A stretch of 64,000 nucleotides of DNA, from positions 10,047,346 to 10,111,345 of the forward strand of contig OZ021725.1 in NCBI GenBank assembly GCA_963978545.1, in the 5' to 3' direction. The position numbers and the translations under genes were made by a program. Each line of letters begins with the position of its first letter. The stretch's first letter is position 1. The notes under the pieces are model-generated. The model made no database searches and was not told the origin of the DNA. It saw nothing but the letters and a program-made list of their open reading frames with translations. Below are positions 55,455 to 64,000 of this stretch, piece by piece. Origin of the DNA: Linyphia triangularis (taxonomy: Eukaryota > Arthropoda > Arachnida > Araneae > Linyphiidae).

Positions 55455-56115
55455 TTACTCTTTTTTTTTGGGGGGGGGGGGGGCTCAGTATGTGTACTGA
55501 GAGGTTCACATACTGTTTGACACCTACAAACAGAATTCACTGAAGACATCGACAAGGGTGAAACGTCAGTGGAAATTAGACCCTTCTTCAATACAAAGTG
55601 CATCCATTCACAAACATACACAAAGTAACCGTACACCAGCTCATTTTACACAAAATTACTAAATATGAACTGACAGAATACCTGGCAGAGAAAATCTTAC
55701 ACTATGCTGTCAAGAGCAATAAGCTGTTTGTTTGCACTTAGAAAAACCATTGAAATGCTGCCCATATGGACGTATCATGTCTTGAAACCTCCCAGGAGGA
55801 AGCAGATACTAAAATAAGCTTGCCCAGCGTACAAGTTTCTTCTAGAGACATTACCAAAATTCAATTAACTATCCAGACATATATATGTATTAGAACTTAT
55901 ACTTCGGTGATATCCAATTAAATGCTTGAAAGAGATATTGGAAGAAACAAATGGTTAATTCATCCTCAACCAATGTAAAACTCTTGGGCCCAATAAATCT
56001 GCAACCCTTCCAAGATTCCACGACCTTTCTGGTGCTGATATCACTGTATCATTTGCCGGGAAAGGAAAGATTACATGATGGAATATTTTTTAACCAGCTA
56101 GTGATGATTAGTCTT
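55455..56115 (+). pseudogene. Fragment of a transposon-type EADT/HALSGAD protein
   Basis: With frameshifts, the plus strand encodes CLETSQEEADTKI (from ATG at about 55766) and, 240 bp on, FHDLSGADITVSFAGKGKIT. The pair S-x-E-E-A-D-T-(R/K)-I and F-H-A-L-(S/T)-G-x-D-x-T-x-x-F-x-G-K-G-K is known to me from a large group of repetitive metazoan proteins of unclear function, probably carried by mobile elements. Several stops break the frame. A run of 14 G precedes it at about 55470. Confidence 0.55.
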
Positions 56116-56710
56116 ACATCTACGGATGTGTTTGTTGACATTGTGTGCTAATTCTATGCCACGAGATTCTTCATTTTATTTGTAGATTTATTTTTAAGTA
56201 CCGAATCGTCATAAAAAAAAATAGTGCCGCAAACAAATGTTGACTCACAAAAATCATATCACAGATTGTGCAAATAGATATAGTGTTTACGCCTACAGTC
56301 AAATCATCGTTCCAAAAAGAACTATTTCTCTTAAAGGATTAAAAATGCAAATATTTTCGGGGCGGAATATGTCTGGTAAAAGCTTATTACTTAAATTTAA
56401 AATTATCGTCTGATACTTTCACATGTATTCTTCTTTCAAAATGGCACATGTAAACAAACTGTGCATCGAAAGATGCGATTTTAATACTAATTGTTATTTC
56501 GGCAATGCATATACAATTATGTTTACCTTTTATAAAAATTCTAATTATCCGTAACTAATGTTACATTTTGACGCAGTTGATTTAAATACAGAATTAACAA
56601 ATAAAGCTAAATCTGAGTTATTAATGAAGTGGAATATGTATTCTTTATAATTTTGGGGAAATATGCTTAGAATTATTTAATTTAAAACTTCTTTCTTCGC
56701 CTTATATAAT
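56116..56710. other. AT-rich sequence without recognisable gene
   Basis: Nothing supported. Confidence 0.35.
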
Positions 56711-56730
56711 GTAAATGTTTGTTGTTTGGG

Positions 56731-56835
56731 ATGTCTAGTACATGCTACACTGCGTATTGTAAAGTTAACCATTCTAACGAATTTGAAATGTCAGTCTATT
56801 CCTTTCCCAAAAATAAAAGATACGTAAACAGTGGA
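56731..56835 (+). pseudogene. Possible N-terminal half of a THAP domain
   Basis: ATG at 56731 opens MSSTCYTAYCKVNHSNEFEM, then SVYSFPKNKR. The Cys-x4-Cys pair within the first ten residues and the SxxxFPKN segment are the usual first half of a THAP zinc finger. The expected Trp and Cys-x2-His half does not follow in frame, so it is either truncated or has a missing exon. Unrelated in sequence to the 48.2-kb THAP fragment. Confidence 0.4.
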
Positions 56836-57045
56836 TACATGTCATTCAGCGGAAAGACTTTTCGTTCATTTGTATATGCTGTTCTCATTTATAAATTACT
56901 TTTAGGTTTGTTACGAACGCTCTGCTTATGACACGACTATTGAAAGTTTTATTTCTGTGCAATTAAAAAGTAAAAGTCTAGCAACCCGTGTAGTTCCATC
57001 TTTATTTTCGGATTATCCTGGATATTTTCATCTTGTGCCAACTGT

Positions 57046-57233
57046 GCCGACCAAACGGTATAGTGGTTAGCGTGCTAGCTTCTAGACGGCGTGGTTGCGG
57101 GTTCCGAGTCCCGTGTTAGGCATGGGTGTTTGTAAATGTATGTTGGCTTGTCTAATGACGAATGTTTCGGCGCAATATAGCCCTCGTGTTGCTGACGGTG
57201 CCAGATAATCTGAATACAACCAACCAACCAACC
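57046..57233 (+). mobile_element. tRNA-headed SINE, family A, copy 8
   Basis: Full copy with CAACCAACCAACC tail and duplication TGCCAACTGT/AGCCAACTGT (57036-57045 and after 57235). The B box has one extra base (GGTTCCGAGTCC). Confidence 0.9.
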
Positions 57234-57285
57234 TTGAGCCAACTGTGGATTGAGTAACATCAGAGAAAAAACGCACGAAGAGAGA

Positions 57286-57460
57286 TGGTTGGTTTGTATG
57301 CTCAACGACCTATTTTTATGTGCAATAACGATTAAGGTAGACTGTTGCATACAGCTTAATGTGGATTCTGAACCACAATTAACAGCCGGAATTCGGACTC
57401 ATAACCATCGGCCTTTCAGGGCCAGAGCGTTGACTACTCATCCATCAGGTGGGAGCGTGT
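57286..57460 (-). mobile_element. tRNA-headed SINE, family B, copy 3 (diverged)
   Basis: ATGGTTGGTTTGTATGCTC, AACGACCTATTTTTATGTGC, then GATTCTGAACCACAATTAAC and CATCAGGTGGGAGCG align with copies 1 and 2. The B box is degraded (GGAATTCGGACTC on the plus strand). Confidence 0.65.
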
Positions 57461-57633
57461 AGAGAGAGAATGTACCATTGCAAAAATGCATCGCAGAAAT
57501 TTTACAAAACATTCAATAAAGATGCTCTTATGAAAAGTATTTTCTCCAATATTTTTTTACATACATTTCCTATTTAATAAAAAATTTTGTATGTAAAAAA
57601 AGTGTTAGTGTTTATTAAAGAATACACTTCGTA

Positions 57634-57675
<42 letters not shown>

Positions 57676-57900
57676 TACATTACAAAAAATCCAGTTTTAG
57701 AAAACATATTGCAGAAGTTGATTATTCTTTACAAATCCTTGGGAACTAAATTGCACTAAAAAAATTTTTAGTGATCTTTAATATAGTTTTAAAAATAAAT
57801 ATTGTTCAAAAATGTTATTAACAACAGATTAATAAGCCATGATTCCTATCCTTGAATTCGTAAGGGATTGAAAGTATAGATTTCACTTATCAGTGTAATT
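57461..57900. other. AT-rich sequence without recognisable gene
   Basis: A T run of about 33 at 57638-57670. Nothing else supported. Confidence 0.35.
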
Positions 57901-57907
57901 CTGGGCT

Positions 57908-58152
57908 CTATACTAAACTCCAACTTAACTTGACATCTCTAGACGATAGATCTTCACAGTGCTCATAGGAATTTAATCCATTTTGGCGGCGTGAAAGCAT
58001 AATGCTCGCCAAACCACAACCCTTTAGAGAACAAAAGGCTCTAAGGTTTGGCGAACATTATGTCTTCACTCCACTAAAATGGATTAAATGCCTATGAGCA
58101 CGGTGAAGATCTATCGTCTAGTGATGTCAAGTTAAGTTGGAGTTTAGTATAG
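57908..58152. repeat. Near-perfect 245-bp hairpin (MITE-like)
   Basis: Arms of about 110 bp starting CTATACTAAACTCCAACTTA pair with the complement ending at 58152. Only a handful of mismatches; a short loop sits near 58015-58030. No clear target duplication. It lies just upstream of the Tc1 remnant. Confidence 0.85.
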
Positions 58153-58249
58153 AAAGATTTAGTTTAAACCGCGATGCGTGACGTCACGATTCAGTATCCA
58201 GGCTTTGAGTATTAAGTTGGTGTTGGATGAACATCTTCTACATTGTATC

Positions 58250-58860
58250 CATAAAATCTATCCGCCGTAAACTGGATGATCCAAACATAGACGGTAGAAC
58301 AGCTATTGGTGACTCCATGCAATGCATTGACAAGAAAAAAAATGGTTTCACAGCCATAAAAATTGGACTCAACAACAAAGTGAAAATTTCTAATGGTCAG
58401 ACGAATCTTCGCTCACATTATTCCAGACAAACAGGCGTCTTTACGTTTGGACAACATCAGCACAACCCTAGGACGTTGACCGTCTCATTCCTACTGTTAA
58501 GCATGGCAAGGGATCAGTGACGTTGCAGGGCGCGATGTCTCACCGTGGTAAAGGGCTCACTTGTTGTCCTGCAAGGGCGAGTTAATGCACCGGTTTATGT
58601 TAGAATTCTGGCCAAACATCTTCCTCCCATCCTGAACATTTGCTCTCTGATTCTCAGTCTGTGCTTCAAAATGATAATTTGTCTGTTCCTACTGCTGAAA
58701 TTGTCAGAGACTGGCTTGATGGACAAGGAGGATGAACTGCAACACCTTGTGTGGGCTCCTCAGTCGCTTGATCTTAATGTAATTGAACCTTTGTGGTTAT
58801 TTTGGAAGGCAATTTGCACAGCAGGTTTCCACCTTCAAAGATACTTTTTGAATGGGTGAC
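58250..58860 (+). pseudogene. Tc1-like transposase pseudogene
   Basis: Across frameshifts the plus strand reads WSDESSLTLFQTNRRLYVW (near 58398), PTVKHGKGSVTLQGAMSHRG (near 58495), LVVLQGRVNAPVYVRILAKH (near 58562), QNDNLSVPTAEIVRDWLDGQ (near 58667) and QSLDLNVIEPLW (near 58762). These are the three catalytic neighbourhoods of Tc1-type DDE transposases: the Asp of WSDES, the Asp of QNDN and the Glu of NVIEPLW. All three acidic residues are present, but at least two frameshifts and internal stops make it inactive. The N-terminal DNA-binding part is not recognisable. Confidence 0.8.
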
Positions 58861-58876
58861 CTTTTTGTATATATAT

Positions 58877-59623
58877 TGTTACGAATTTTTGTATATTTGT
58901 AAATATTTCGTAGTGTTAATTTTGTAAATAGGAACATTTATGTACATTTTGCATAAAGCAGTGCAATAGTTCGTCTTGGCTTCCCTGCAATATGGGTCTT
59001 AACGCTTGATAACGAGTTTTACAGAGATAACTCTGGGAAGCGAGTTTTACAAGGAGCAGGGCATTTAACATTATGGTAATAGCAATCTCGCCAAGTTGGC
59101 GACGGTTTTGGCGACTAATTTTGTCGCCAAATTTGGCGACCATTTGGCGACATTTCCGGTTCCCATGTACATGTATAGGACTTTTCTACTATGATCTGGA
59201 AAGTTCTCCAAATATCTACCTCTAGAAATTTCACGTATGTTCGCCTCCCCTATAAAAGCTCAAGAGAGCGGGTGATGGAGTTAGTTGATTTTGAGTCCCT
59301 GAGTTAGTTGACTGAAGTTAGTTGTTAGCTGAGTCCATTAGTTGACTGGAATTACTGAGTTGAGGTACCGAGTCTCAGTGAGCGTTCAAAGAGTTCCGAA
59401 AGCGAACTGTATTGCATTGTCTTTTGCAGCGATTTGAGCAGTTGTGTTGTCAAGTTTTTAACTGATGTTTTGAGCTCTATTGTCTTGAAAAGAGCTGTAT
59501 TCTGTCTACTAGAACGAGAAATTCTAGAGTTGTAAAGGAATCTGCGAAGAGTTATATTGGAATAAATTTCTGCAAGTTTTGATCTGCTTTGGCTTCAAAT
59601 CTTTCGAACCCATCTACGCAACA
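58877..59623 (+). mobile_element. Solo LTR, family L, copy 6
   Basis: TGTTACGAATTTTTGTATAT start and GCAACA end, flanked by ATAT (58873-58876 and 59624-59627). CCCTATAAAAGCTC at about 59247 is a TATA box; AATAAA near 59562. The TTGGCGAC cluster spans about 59085-59155. Confidence 0.87.
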
Positions 59624-59624
59624 A

Positions 59625-59677
59625 TATATGTGTGTGTGTGTGTGTGGGTGTGTGTGTGGGTGTGTGGGTGGGTGTGC
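59625..59677. repeat. (TG)n microsatellite
   Basis: TGTGTGTG with interspersed GGTG steps, about 50 bp, directly adjoining the 3' duplication of solo LTR copy 6. Confidence 0.95.
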
Positions 59678-61198
59678 AATTAAAAATTCAACCAAGTAAA
59701 AGCCGAAGGTCAGTTATTGGCAGAAAGTCAATTGAAATTATTAATCAGACTTTATAATCTCAATGACGTCACACTTGGAGTTTATGCATCACATGTCAAA
59801 ATTACGTCATAATTCTCCTACCCGTTCCTCTTCTACTTTCAGAGGTGGAAAAATTGGCTTCAGGGAGAGACGCGAGGAAAAAAGAGAGAAAAAAAAAATT
59901 AGTTTTAATGTTCTCTAAAATATGATGTATCTAATTAATTTTTTATCATCCAACGAAATTTTTAATGTCATCCGCAAGAGAAGATTTTAAAGATTCTAAC
60001 CAGATTTTTTTCAATGGGAAAAAAAAATATAGCAAGTATTTATTCAGTTAGAAGAATAGGGGGAAAACTTTTTCCCATTGGATTACCATTACAGCTAAAT
60101 TTTAAAATTCAATAAAAAAAACTAATAAAAAATTCGCCATTTTGCGATAATACATGGAGAGATAGAGAAAAGATCTGCTTGTGTTAAAAATTTCACAGTT
60201 CTCCTTGCTGCAGAAAAGGAGAAAAGTTAGTGACAACGCACCGGTTACTTACTTTTTTTTTAATATAGAGAGATATGAATATACTACACTATTAGAAATG
60301 AAAGATATCAGTTGTATATTTTTTAATTCATTATTCAAGATGTATATAGTTTATTTTCAAAAATTAAATTTAAAATGAAGTTTAACTTTCTGTTAATTTA
60401 AAGAAATGTTTACGCAAATACACCTCTGTCATAATTAAATACTTTTTTCTACTTTTATTTTAAGATAGGAATTTTTTTTTTTCTTGTTTGACGTCTGAAA
60501 ATAAAATGCTTACATTTTACATTTGTGTTTATTAAATCGCACGTGGACCCAAATTTAATAAGAACTGCAAAATAAAAATGACGAAGTAAATTTTTTTATT
60601 TTCATTACAGATGAGATAATAGCATTATACCATTCTTAAAATAAAGATTTTGAGTATCTCTTTAGGCTATCTCCATCCAAAACTTTCACATCTGGCACGA
60701 AAAAAATTAAATGTGATAAAACATGCTGCAAAATAGTTTTGATAATACAATACACTAATTTGATTGCATTTGTTTTATAAATAAACTGATTTGTTAGTTA
60801 GACTAGGTAAACTTTTCTTTCCTAGATAAAAGTTACACATAACGATGTCACAGTTAATTCCTTTGCGCGAAAAAGAGATAAAACAGGCATTCTGTTTGGG
60901 CAAATTCGAATTTTTTTTATAAAGAATTTTGCTGTAATTGGTCACAAGCACTTTATAAACGCTGCCATCCAATACAATTTCGCTACACCTTAGGTCAATT
61001 GAAAATTATTAGATTACTAGGTCGAGTTGCAAAAAATTGTCGAATTGTAAAATTGAAGTCGCGTATTGTGAAATTGAAGTTGTGAATTGTTTTACCACCG
61101 ACACGTTCGATATGTTGTATGAATGTCTCCTTAAGAATACTTGATTATCTAAAATTCAAACAGAGATTACAACTGGAAGTGCTTAAAAATTTTACTTA
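59678..61198. other. AT-rich sequence without recognisable gene
   Basis: TGACGTCA at about 59764 and TACGTCAT at about 59804. A possible acceptor, TTCTACTTTCAG, near 59840 precedes a GC-richer 45-bp stretch. Nothing firm can be called. Confidence 0.35.
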
Positions 61199-61456
61199 TA
61201 GACTGAGAGGCGACTGCAATTTTTGGACCCCATCGAACATCATTCTGATTTTTTAATAGAAATTAGAGAAAAGTGAGTAGATTACGAATCCACTGGTCTG
61301 CCGTGGCAAAAATGGCCGAAACTGGTCAAAAATCGACTTTTAATAAGTTGAACTAAATCCAATTGCCAAATAAGCCATAACTTGCCAAATAATGAGCATT
61401 TTTTTTTATTTGGTAACCCTCACTCTTTAATTATCAATTAAGAAGGTTGCAGACGA
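61199..61456. mobile_element. Palindromic TA-MITE, copy 6 (half)
   Basis: Left arm only: (TA)GACTGAGAGGCGACTGCAA through to AATTAAGAAGGTTGCAGACG. The other arm is missing and family C sequence follows directly. Confidence 0.85.
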
Positions 61457-61467
61457 TCTTTCAAACG

Positions 61468-61806
61468 GCACACCAGGGTTCGATTCCGGAGAAGGTTGGT
61501 TGGTTGGAATTTAACGGCGCAAGGGCAACAAGAGCTAATCCTTGTGATAAAGCTACAAACGCGCCTGGTAGTTTCCCTTATTGGTCTTGACGCAGACACT
61601 CCGGGTCTCAGGAAAACAAAAATTCGCTAATCCTGATTATCCTAGTAAGGATAACGGGTCAAACTGTTTAAAATATAGAATTGTCATCGGTCCTTAATAA
61701 GTATGCCAAATTTCGAGTTAATCCGACGTTTTGAAGGGGGTCAAAATCATGTTCAAAGATTCCGTTACATACTAACATACGTCTGAAGCTAATAAAAGCG
61801 CATTAA
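61468..61806 (+). mobile_element. SINE-like repeat family C, copy 2
   Basis: B box GGTTCGATTCC followed by GGTTGGTTGGTTGGAATTTA and a GCGCAAGGGCAACAAGAGC block; it ends CTGAAGCTAATAAAAGCGC. It has the unoccupied TTAA (61694-61697) corresponding to the MITE in copy 1. The head is truncated against a TA-MITE arm. Confidence 0.65.
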
Positions 61807-61870
61807 AAAACATTTTTGGTTGCTAAAGCTAGGAAGGTCCACTGCTAAGCGTGTAATGCAGACTATTCTA

Positions 61871-62052
61871 GCCGACCAAACGGTATAGTGGTTAGCGGCT
61901 GGCTTCTAGGCCGCAAGGTTGCGGGTTCCGAGTCACGTGTTTGGCATGGGTGTTTGTAAATGTAAGCTGGCTTGTCAAATGACGAATATTTCGGCGCATT
62001 ATAGCCCTCGTGTTGCTGACGGCGCCAGATAATCTGAAAACAACCAACCAAC
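61871..62052 (+). mobile_element. tRNA-headed SINE, family A, copy 9
   Basis: Full copy; exact 13-bp duplication GCAGACTATTCTA at 61858-61870 and 62053-62065. The A-box region lacks a few bases (GTTAGCGGCTGGC). Confidence 0.93.
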
Positions 62053-62065
62053 GCAGACTATTCTA

Positions 62066-62810
62066 ATCAATTTTAATGGATATTTTTTTATTTATATATT
62101 TCCATGACTATTTAATCAAATAAAATTGTTGTTGTAGTTAAAAATGTGTCTGTTATTTTCTATCTAACAAAACTATCAACAGAGTAAAAGAATTCAGGAG
62201 TTTGCTAACAGCCTATTGAAGTTTGAAAAAGTCAGTGAAAATAATTAGTTATAGAAGTCATTAAAAAAAATAATAACGAAAAGGTTCTAACTATTTAATT
62301 TTAATATTTGTTATTTATAACTACTTAGTAGTTTTTGGTTTTTAATCCCTTTAAAATGCCAACTTCAGGTATTAAGTTCTAGCAAATTTTAGTTACAGAG
62401 CACCCATACCATTTTTGGAGGGTTTTCTATTCTCATTTTCATTGTAAGGGGTACCAAAACTCTTTCTTGCGCACATAGTATTTTGTTGTTAGGCCGTTCC
62501 TGATAATGTCTTAGGCCTGCTAAAGATCTCCACTTTTAGACCACATGTTCTTTAATATCAACAGATTAACTTTTGATTTAAAAAATTAAATATTTCGAAG
62601 ATTTTTTTTTTTTCTCGAATCTTAGGGTACTGGTCTACCTTAAACGACAAAAACAATTTAGACAGTTATAAAAAGTTGAAATTAATGCAATTAAATTATA
62701 TTTTAAAATTAAAAAAAAATAATCTGTTTTTTACTGATAAAGTAGAGTTATACCTTTCAAATTAAAGATTTTAAAAATGAGGCATTCCTTTTCAGCGTAT
62801 GTGTTTAATT
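62066..62810. other. AT-rich sequence without recognisable gene
   Basis: Nothing supported. Confidence 0.4.
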
Positions 62811-62815
62811 TTTCC

Positions 62816-62990
62816 AATGGACAATTCTTTCATTTTTTTTTTCTTAATCAATTCTAAATGTTTCGAAAAGGCCCTAAACAGAAAAATTTCTGCTTAATGG
62901 GCTTTTTTTTTTTTTTTTTAAATTTGCCATCAGAGTTCCCCTGTTACACTTTGGCGAGAAAACGATTCATTTGGCTCGAATTGAATGTGA
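62816..62990 (+). mobile_element. End fragment related to the THAP element
   Basis: CCAATGGACAATTCTTTCAT, the poly-T, then ATTCTAAATGTTTCGAAAAG and AAATTTCTGCTTAATGGG align with the left end at 47870-48010, including the spacing of the T runs. The partner end was not found. Confidence 0.55.
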
Positions 62991-63312
62991 ATTCAAGATT
63001 CATTCCCAAACATCTTAGCTTGAAATGCAGCAACTGAAACCAGTTTTGCAAGTTTCTCGCAAATCGTGCCAATCTGTAAGGGATATGACAATGGTCTTCC
63101 AACGCCAAATATTTCAAATCCAACTCTTTATCAGAAACCTCACGATAAACCATAGAATTAGGAAGGAAGCTTTGACGACACAGATTTTGTTGAGTGTTTC
63201 GATCGGACTGGTTTTGGCTCGGTTTCGGGGCATTTTCTTTTCTTACGGCCGTAGTTTCCCGAAATCTCAACCCGGAGTTATAAGATCTCAACCTCCCAAA
63301 AACCGGTCTCAA
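62944..63312 (-). CDS. Unrecognised 122-codon open frame
   Basis: Product rich in Arg, Asn and Leu (…HCHIPYRLARFARNLQNWFQ… ending NRFLAKV). Composition is less AT-rich than the background. It points away from the Harbinger-like frame at 63522. PIF/Harbinger elements often carry a second gene, but I see no Myb/SANT motif. It may be chance; no function assigned. Confidence 0.2.
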   Translation of the reverse strand: MRPVFGRLRSYNSGLRFRETTAVRKENAPKPSQNQSDRNTQQNLCRQSFLPNSMVYREVSDKELDLKYLALEDHCHIPYRLARFARNLQNWFQLLHFKLRCLGMNLEFTFNSSQMNRFLAKV

Positions 63313-63440
63313 CTCGAGGGTTAGCGAAAGTCGTAGTCTTCGGCTATTTTCAACACAGAGTTATGTCAACCTAGAGTTCATAAACTCAGCTAATGTCAAC
63401 CCTCCTCCCGAGCACGGTTGAGACTGAATTTCATAACCTG
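63240..63440. repeat. Cluster of short inverted and direct words
   Basis: Words of the form TCTCAACxC / GGTTGAGACTG and ATAACCT/GAGTTATxxxxTCTCAACC recur at about 63265, 63285, 63305, 63365 and 63415, in both orientations. This fits terminal or subterminal repeats of a DNA transposon next to the Harbinger-like frame. A CATGCGCAG motif (NRF-1-like half) is at 63442. Confidence 0.35.
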
Positions 63441-63521
63441 CCCATGCGCAGAGGATAAATTTGTGAAGTTTGTTTTGTTTTGAGCTTCAGTCTCGACTCT
63501 TGCTTTGCTAAGTAATTAAAC

Positions 63522-63719
63522 ATGAATGATTTGAAATTGCTAGCGGATTCGGAGGTTTTAGAGAAATTAGAGAGCAGAAGGGGGAAAAAACAAGATTACG
63601 TCGATTATTTTTCGCTATATGACGACCTGGATTTTCAACGGCGGTACAGGCTGACGAAGGAAACAACGATGGAAATTTGTAGCCTACTAAATTTTTATCT
63701 TTGGATTTTTATGTTTTGA
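63522..63719 (+). pseudogene. PIF/Harbinger-like transposase, N-terminal fragment
   Basis: ATG at 63522 opens a 65-codon frame; its middle reads DYFSLYDDLDFQRRYRLTKE and it continues TTMEICSLL. The F-x-x-R-(F/Y)-R-(L/M)-(S/T)-(K/R)-E-(T/S) pattern is typical of the region preceding the nuclease domain of HARBI1-type transposases. The full family protein is several hundred residues; here a stop follows at 63717, and a hAT-like terminus begins 20 bp on. Either an exon ends here or the gene is truncated. Confidence 0.55.
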
Positions 63720-63738
63720 AAACTTCCTAGCCTCAATT

Positions 63739-64000
63739 TCAACGATTCTCAACCACTGTGCCGCGGCACTTTTGTGTGCCGCCAAATTTTAGAAATGTAT
63801 ATTTGTAATTAATCCCTTAATAAACGTACTGTTGTTTTTGTAGTACATATTATATTATTTTATTTTACATTCCAAATAATTATCATAAACTATTTTACAC
63901 AGTGCATAATAGGTGTATTATAGGTAATATTATAGGTAGGTAAAGTAAACAACTTTTAAACTTATCTTTTTCTTTGTGTGCCGCCAAATTTTGAAATCGT
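63739..64000. mobile_element. hAT-type element, left part, running off the window
   Basis: CAACGATTCTCAACCACTG then a GTGCCGCGGCACTTTTGTGTGCCGCC block matches the terminus and subterminal GTGCCGC repeats of a common hAT MITE type. GTGTGCCGCCAAATTTTGAAAT recurs at 63977. The other end is outside the window. Confidence 0.6.

Noticed and set aside
57046..57120. tRNA gene
   Set aside because: The A- and B-box-like words belong to a SINE head; no cloverleaf with matched acceptor stem can be drawn and the same head occurs nine times.

Overview
This window is a eukaryotic, AT-rich stretch with no intact protein-coding gene that I can recognise. It is built almost entirely from layered transposable-element remnants, SINEs, solo LTRs and tandem arrays. 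The transposase families present (Tc1/mariner, hAT, PIF/Harbinger, THAP-domain, TTAA-target elements), the tRNA-headed SINEs and the candidate GT/AG splice signals fit an invertebrate, probably arthropod, genome. A chelicerate such as a spider is my guess but is not proven by anything here. Most reading frames above 60 codons fall in repeats and are artefacts.

Layout. 1-4.3 kb: a TTAA-flanked MITE, then two less AT-rich islands (about 2.05-2.34 and 4.02-4.31 kb) that look like a promoter and the first exons of a real gene (CCAAT boxes, a CRE, an X-box-like site, good 5' splice sites). 4.4-8.3 kb: a SINE and a mariner-like element containing a 71-bp minisatellite of 42 periods. 8.3-13.3 kb: dispersed repeat R, repeat D carrying a SINE, a mariner end and a solo LTR. 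13.4-17.1 kb: a 3.7-kb non-autonomous hAT with an exact 8-bp target duplication, holding a nested palindromic mariner-type MITE. 17.4-18.1 kb: solo LTR. 18.7-21.3 kb: a second mariner copy hit by a hAT (itself carrying a TA-MITE) and by a TTAA MITE. 21.6-31.7 kb: TA-MITEs, solo LTRs, a 34-bp minisatellite split by a SINE, and a Helitron-like element. 32-40 kb: repeat D, SINEs, TTAA MITEs, a Harbinger-type MITE and a foldback-like element. 41.9-44.8 kb: a hAT-like element whose left junction is amplified five times, then a TTTCATTA-rich array. 45.5-50.3 kb: TTAA MITEs and a THAP-containing element with seven 168-bp repeats. 50.5-64 kb: SINEs, solo LTRs, and fragments of transposon-borne genes (an AQAVER-type fragment, an EADTK/HDLSGAD fragment, half a THAP domain, Tc1, Harbinger, hAT).

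The most informative feature is that related copies inside the window act as each other's empty sites, so several insertions and their target duplications can be read directly. The strongest leads are the TTAA-target MITE group, the 42-period minisatellite expanded inside a mariner element, the hAT junction amplified together with flanking DNA, the foldback-like element with unequal arms, and the THAP element carrying an amplified 168-bp exon-like unit.
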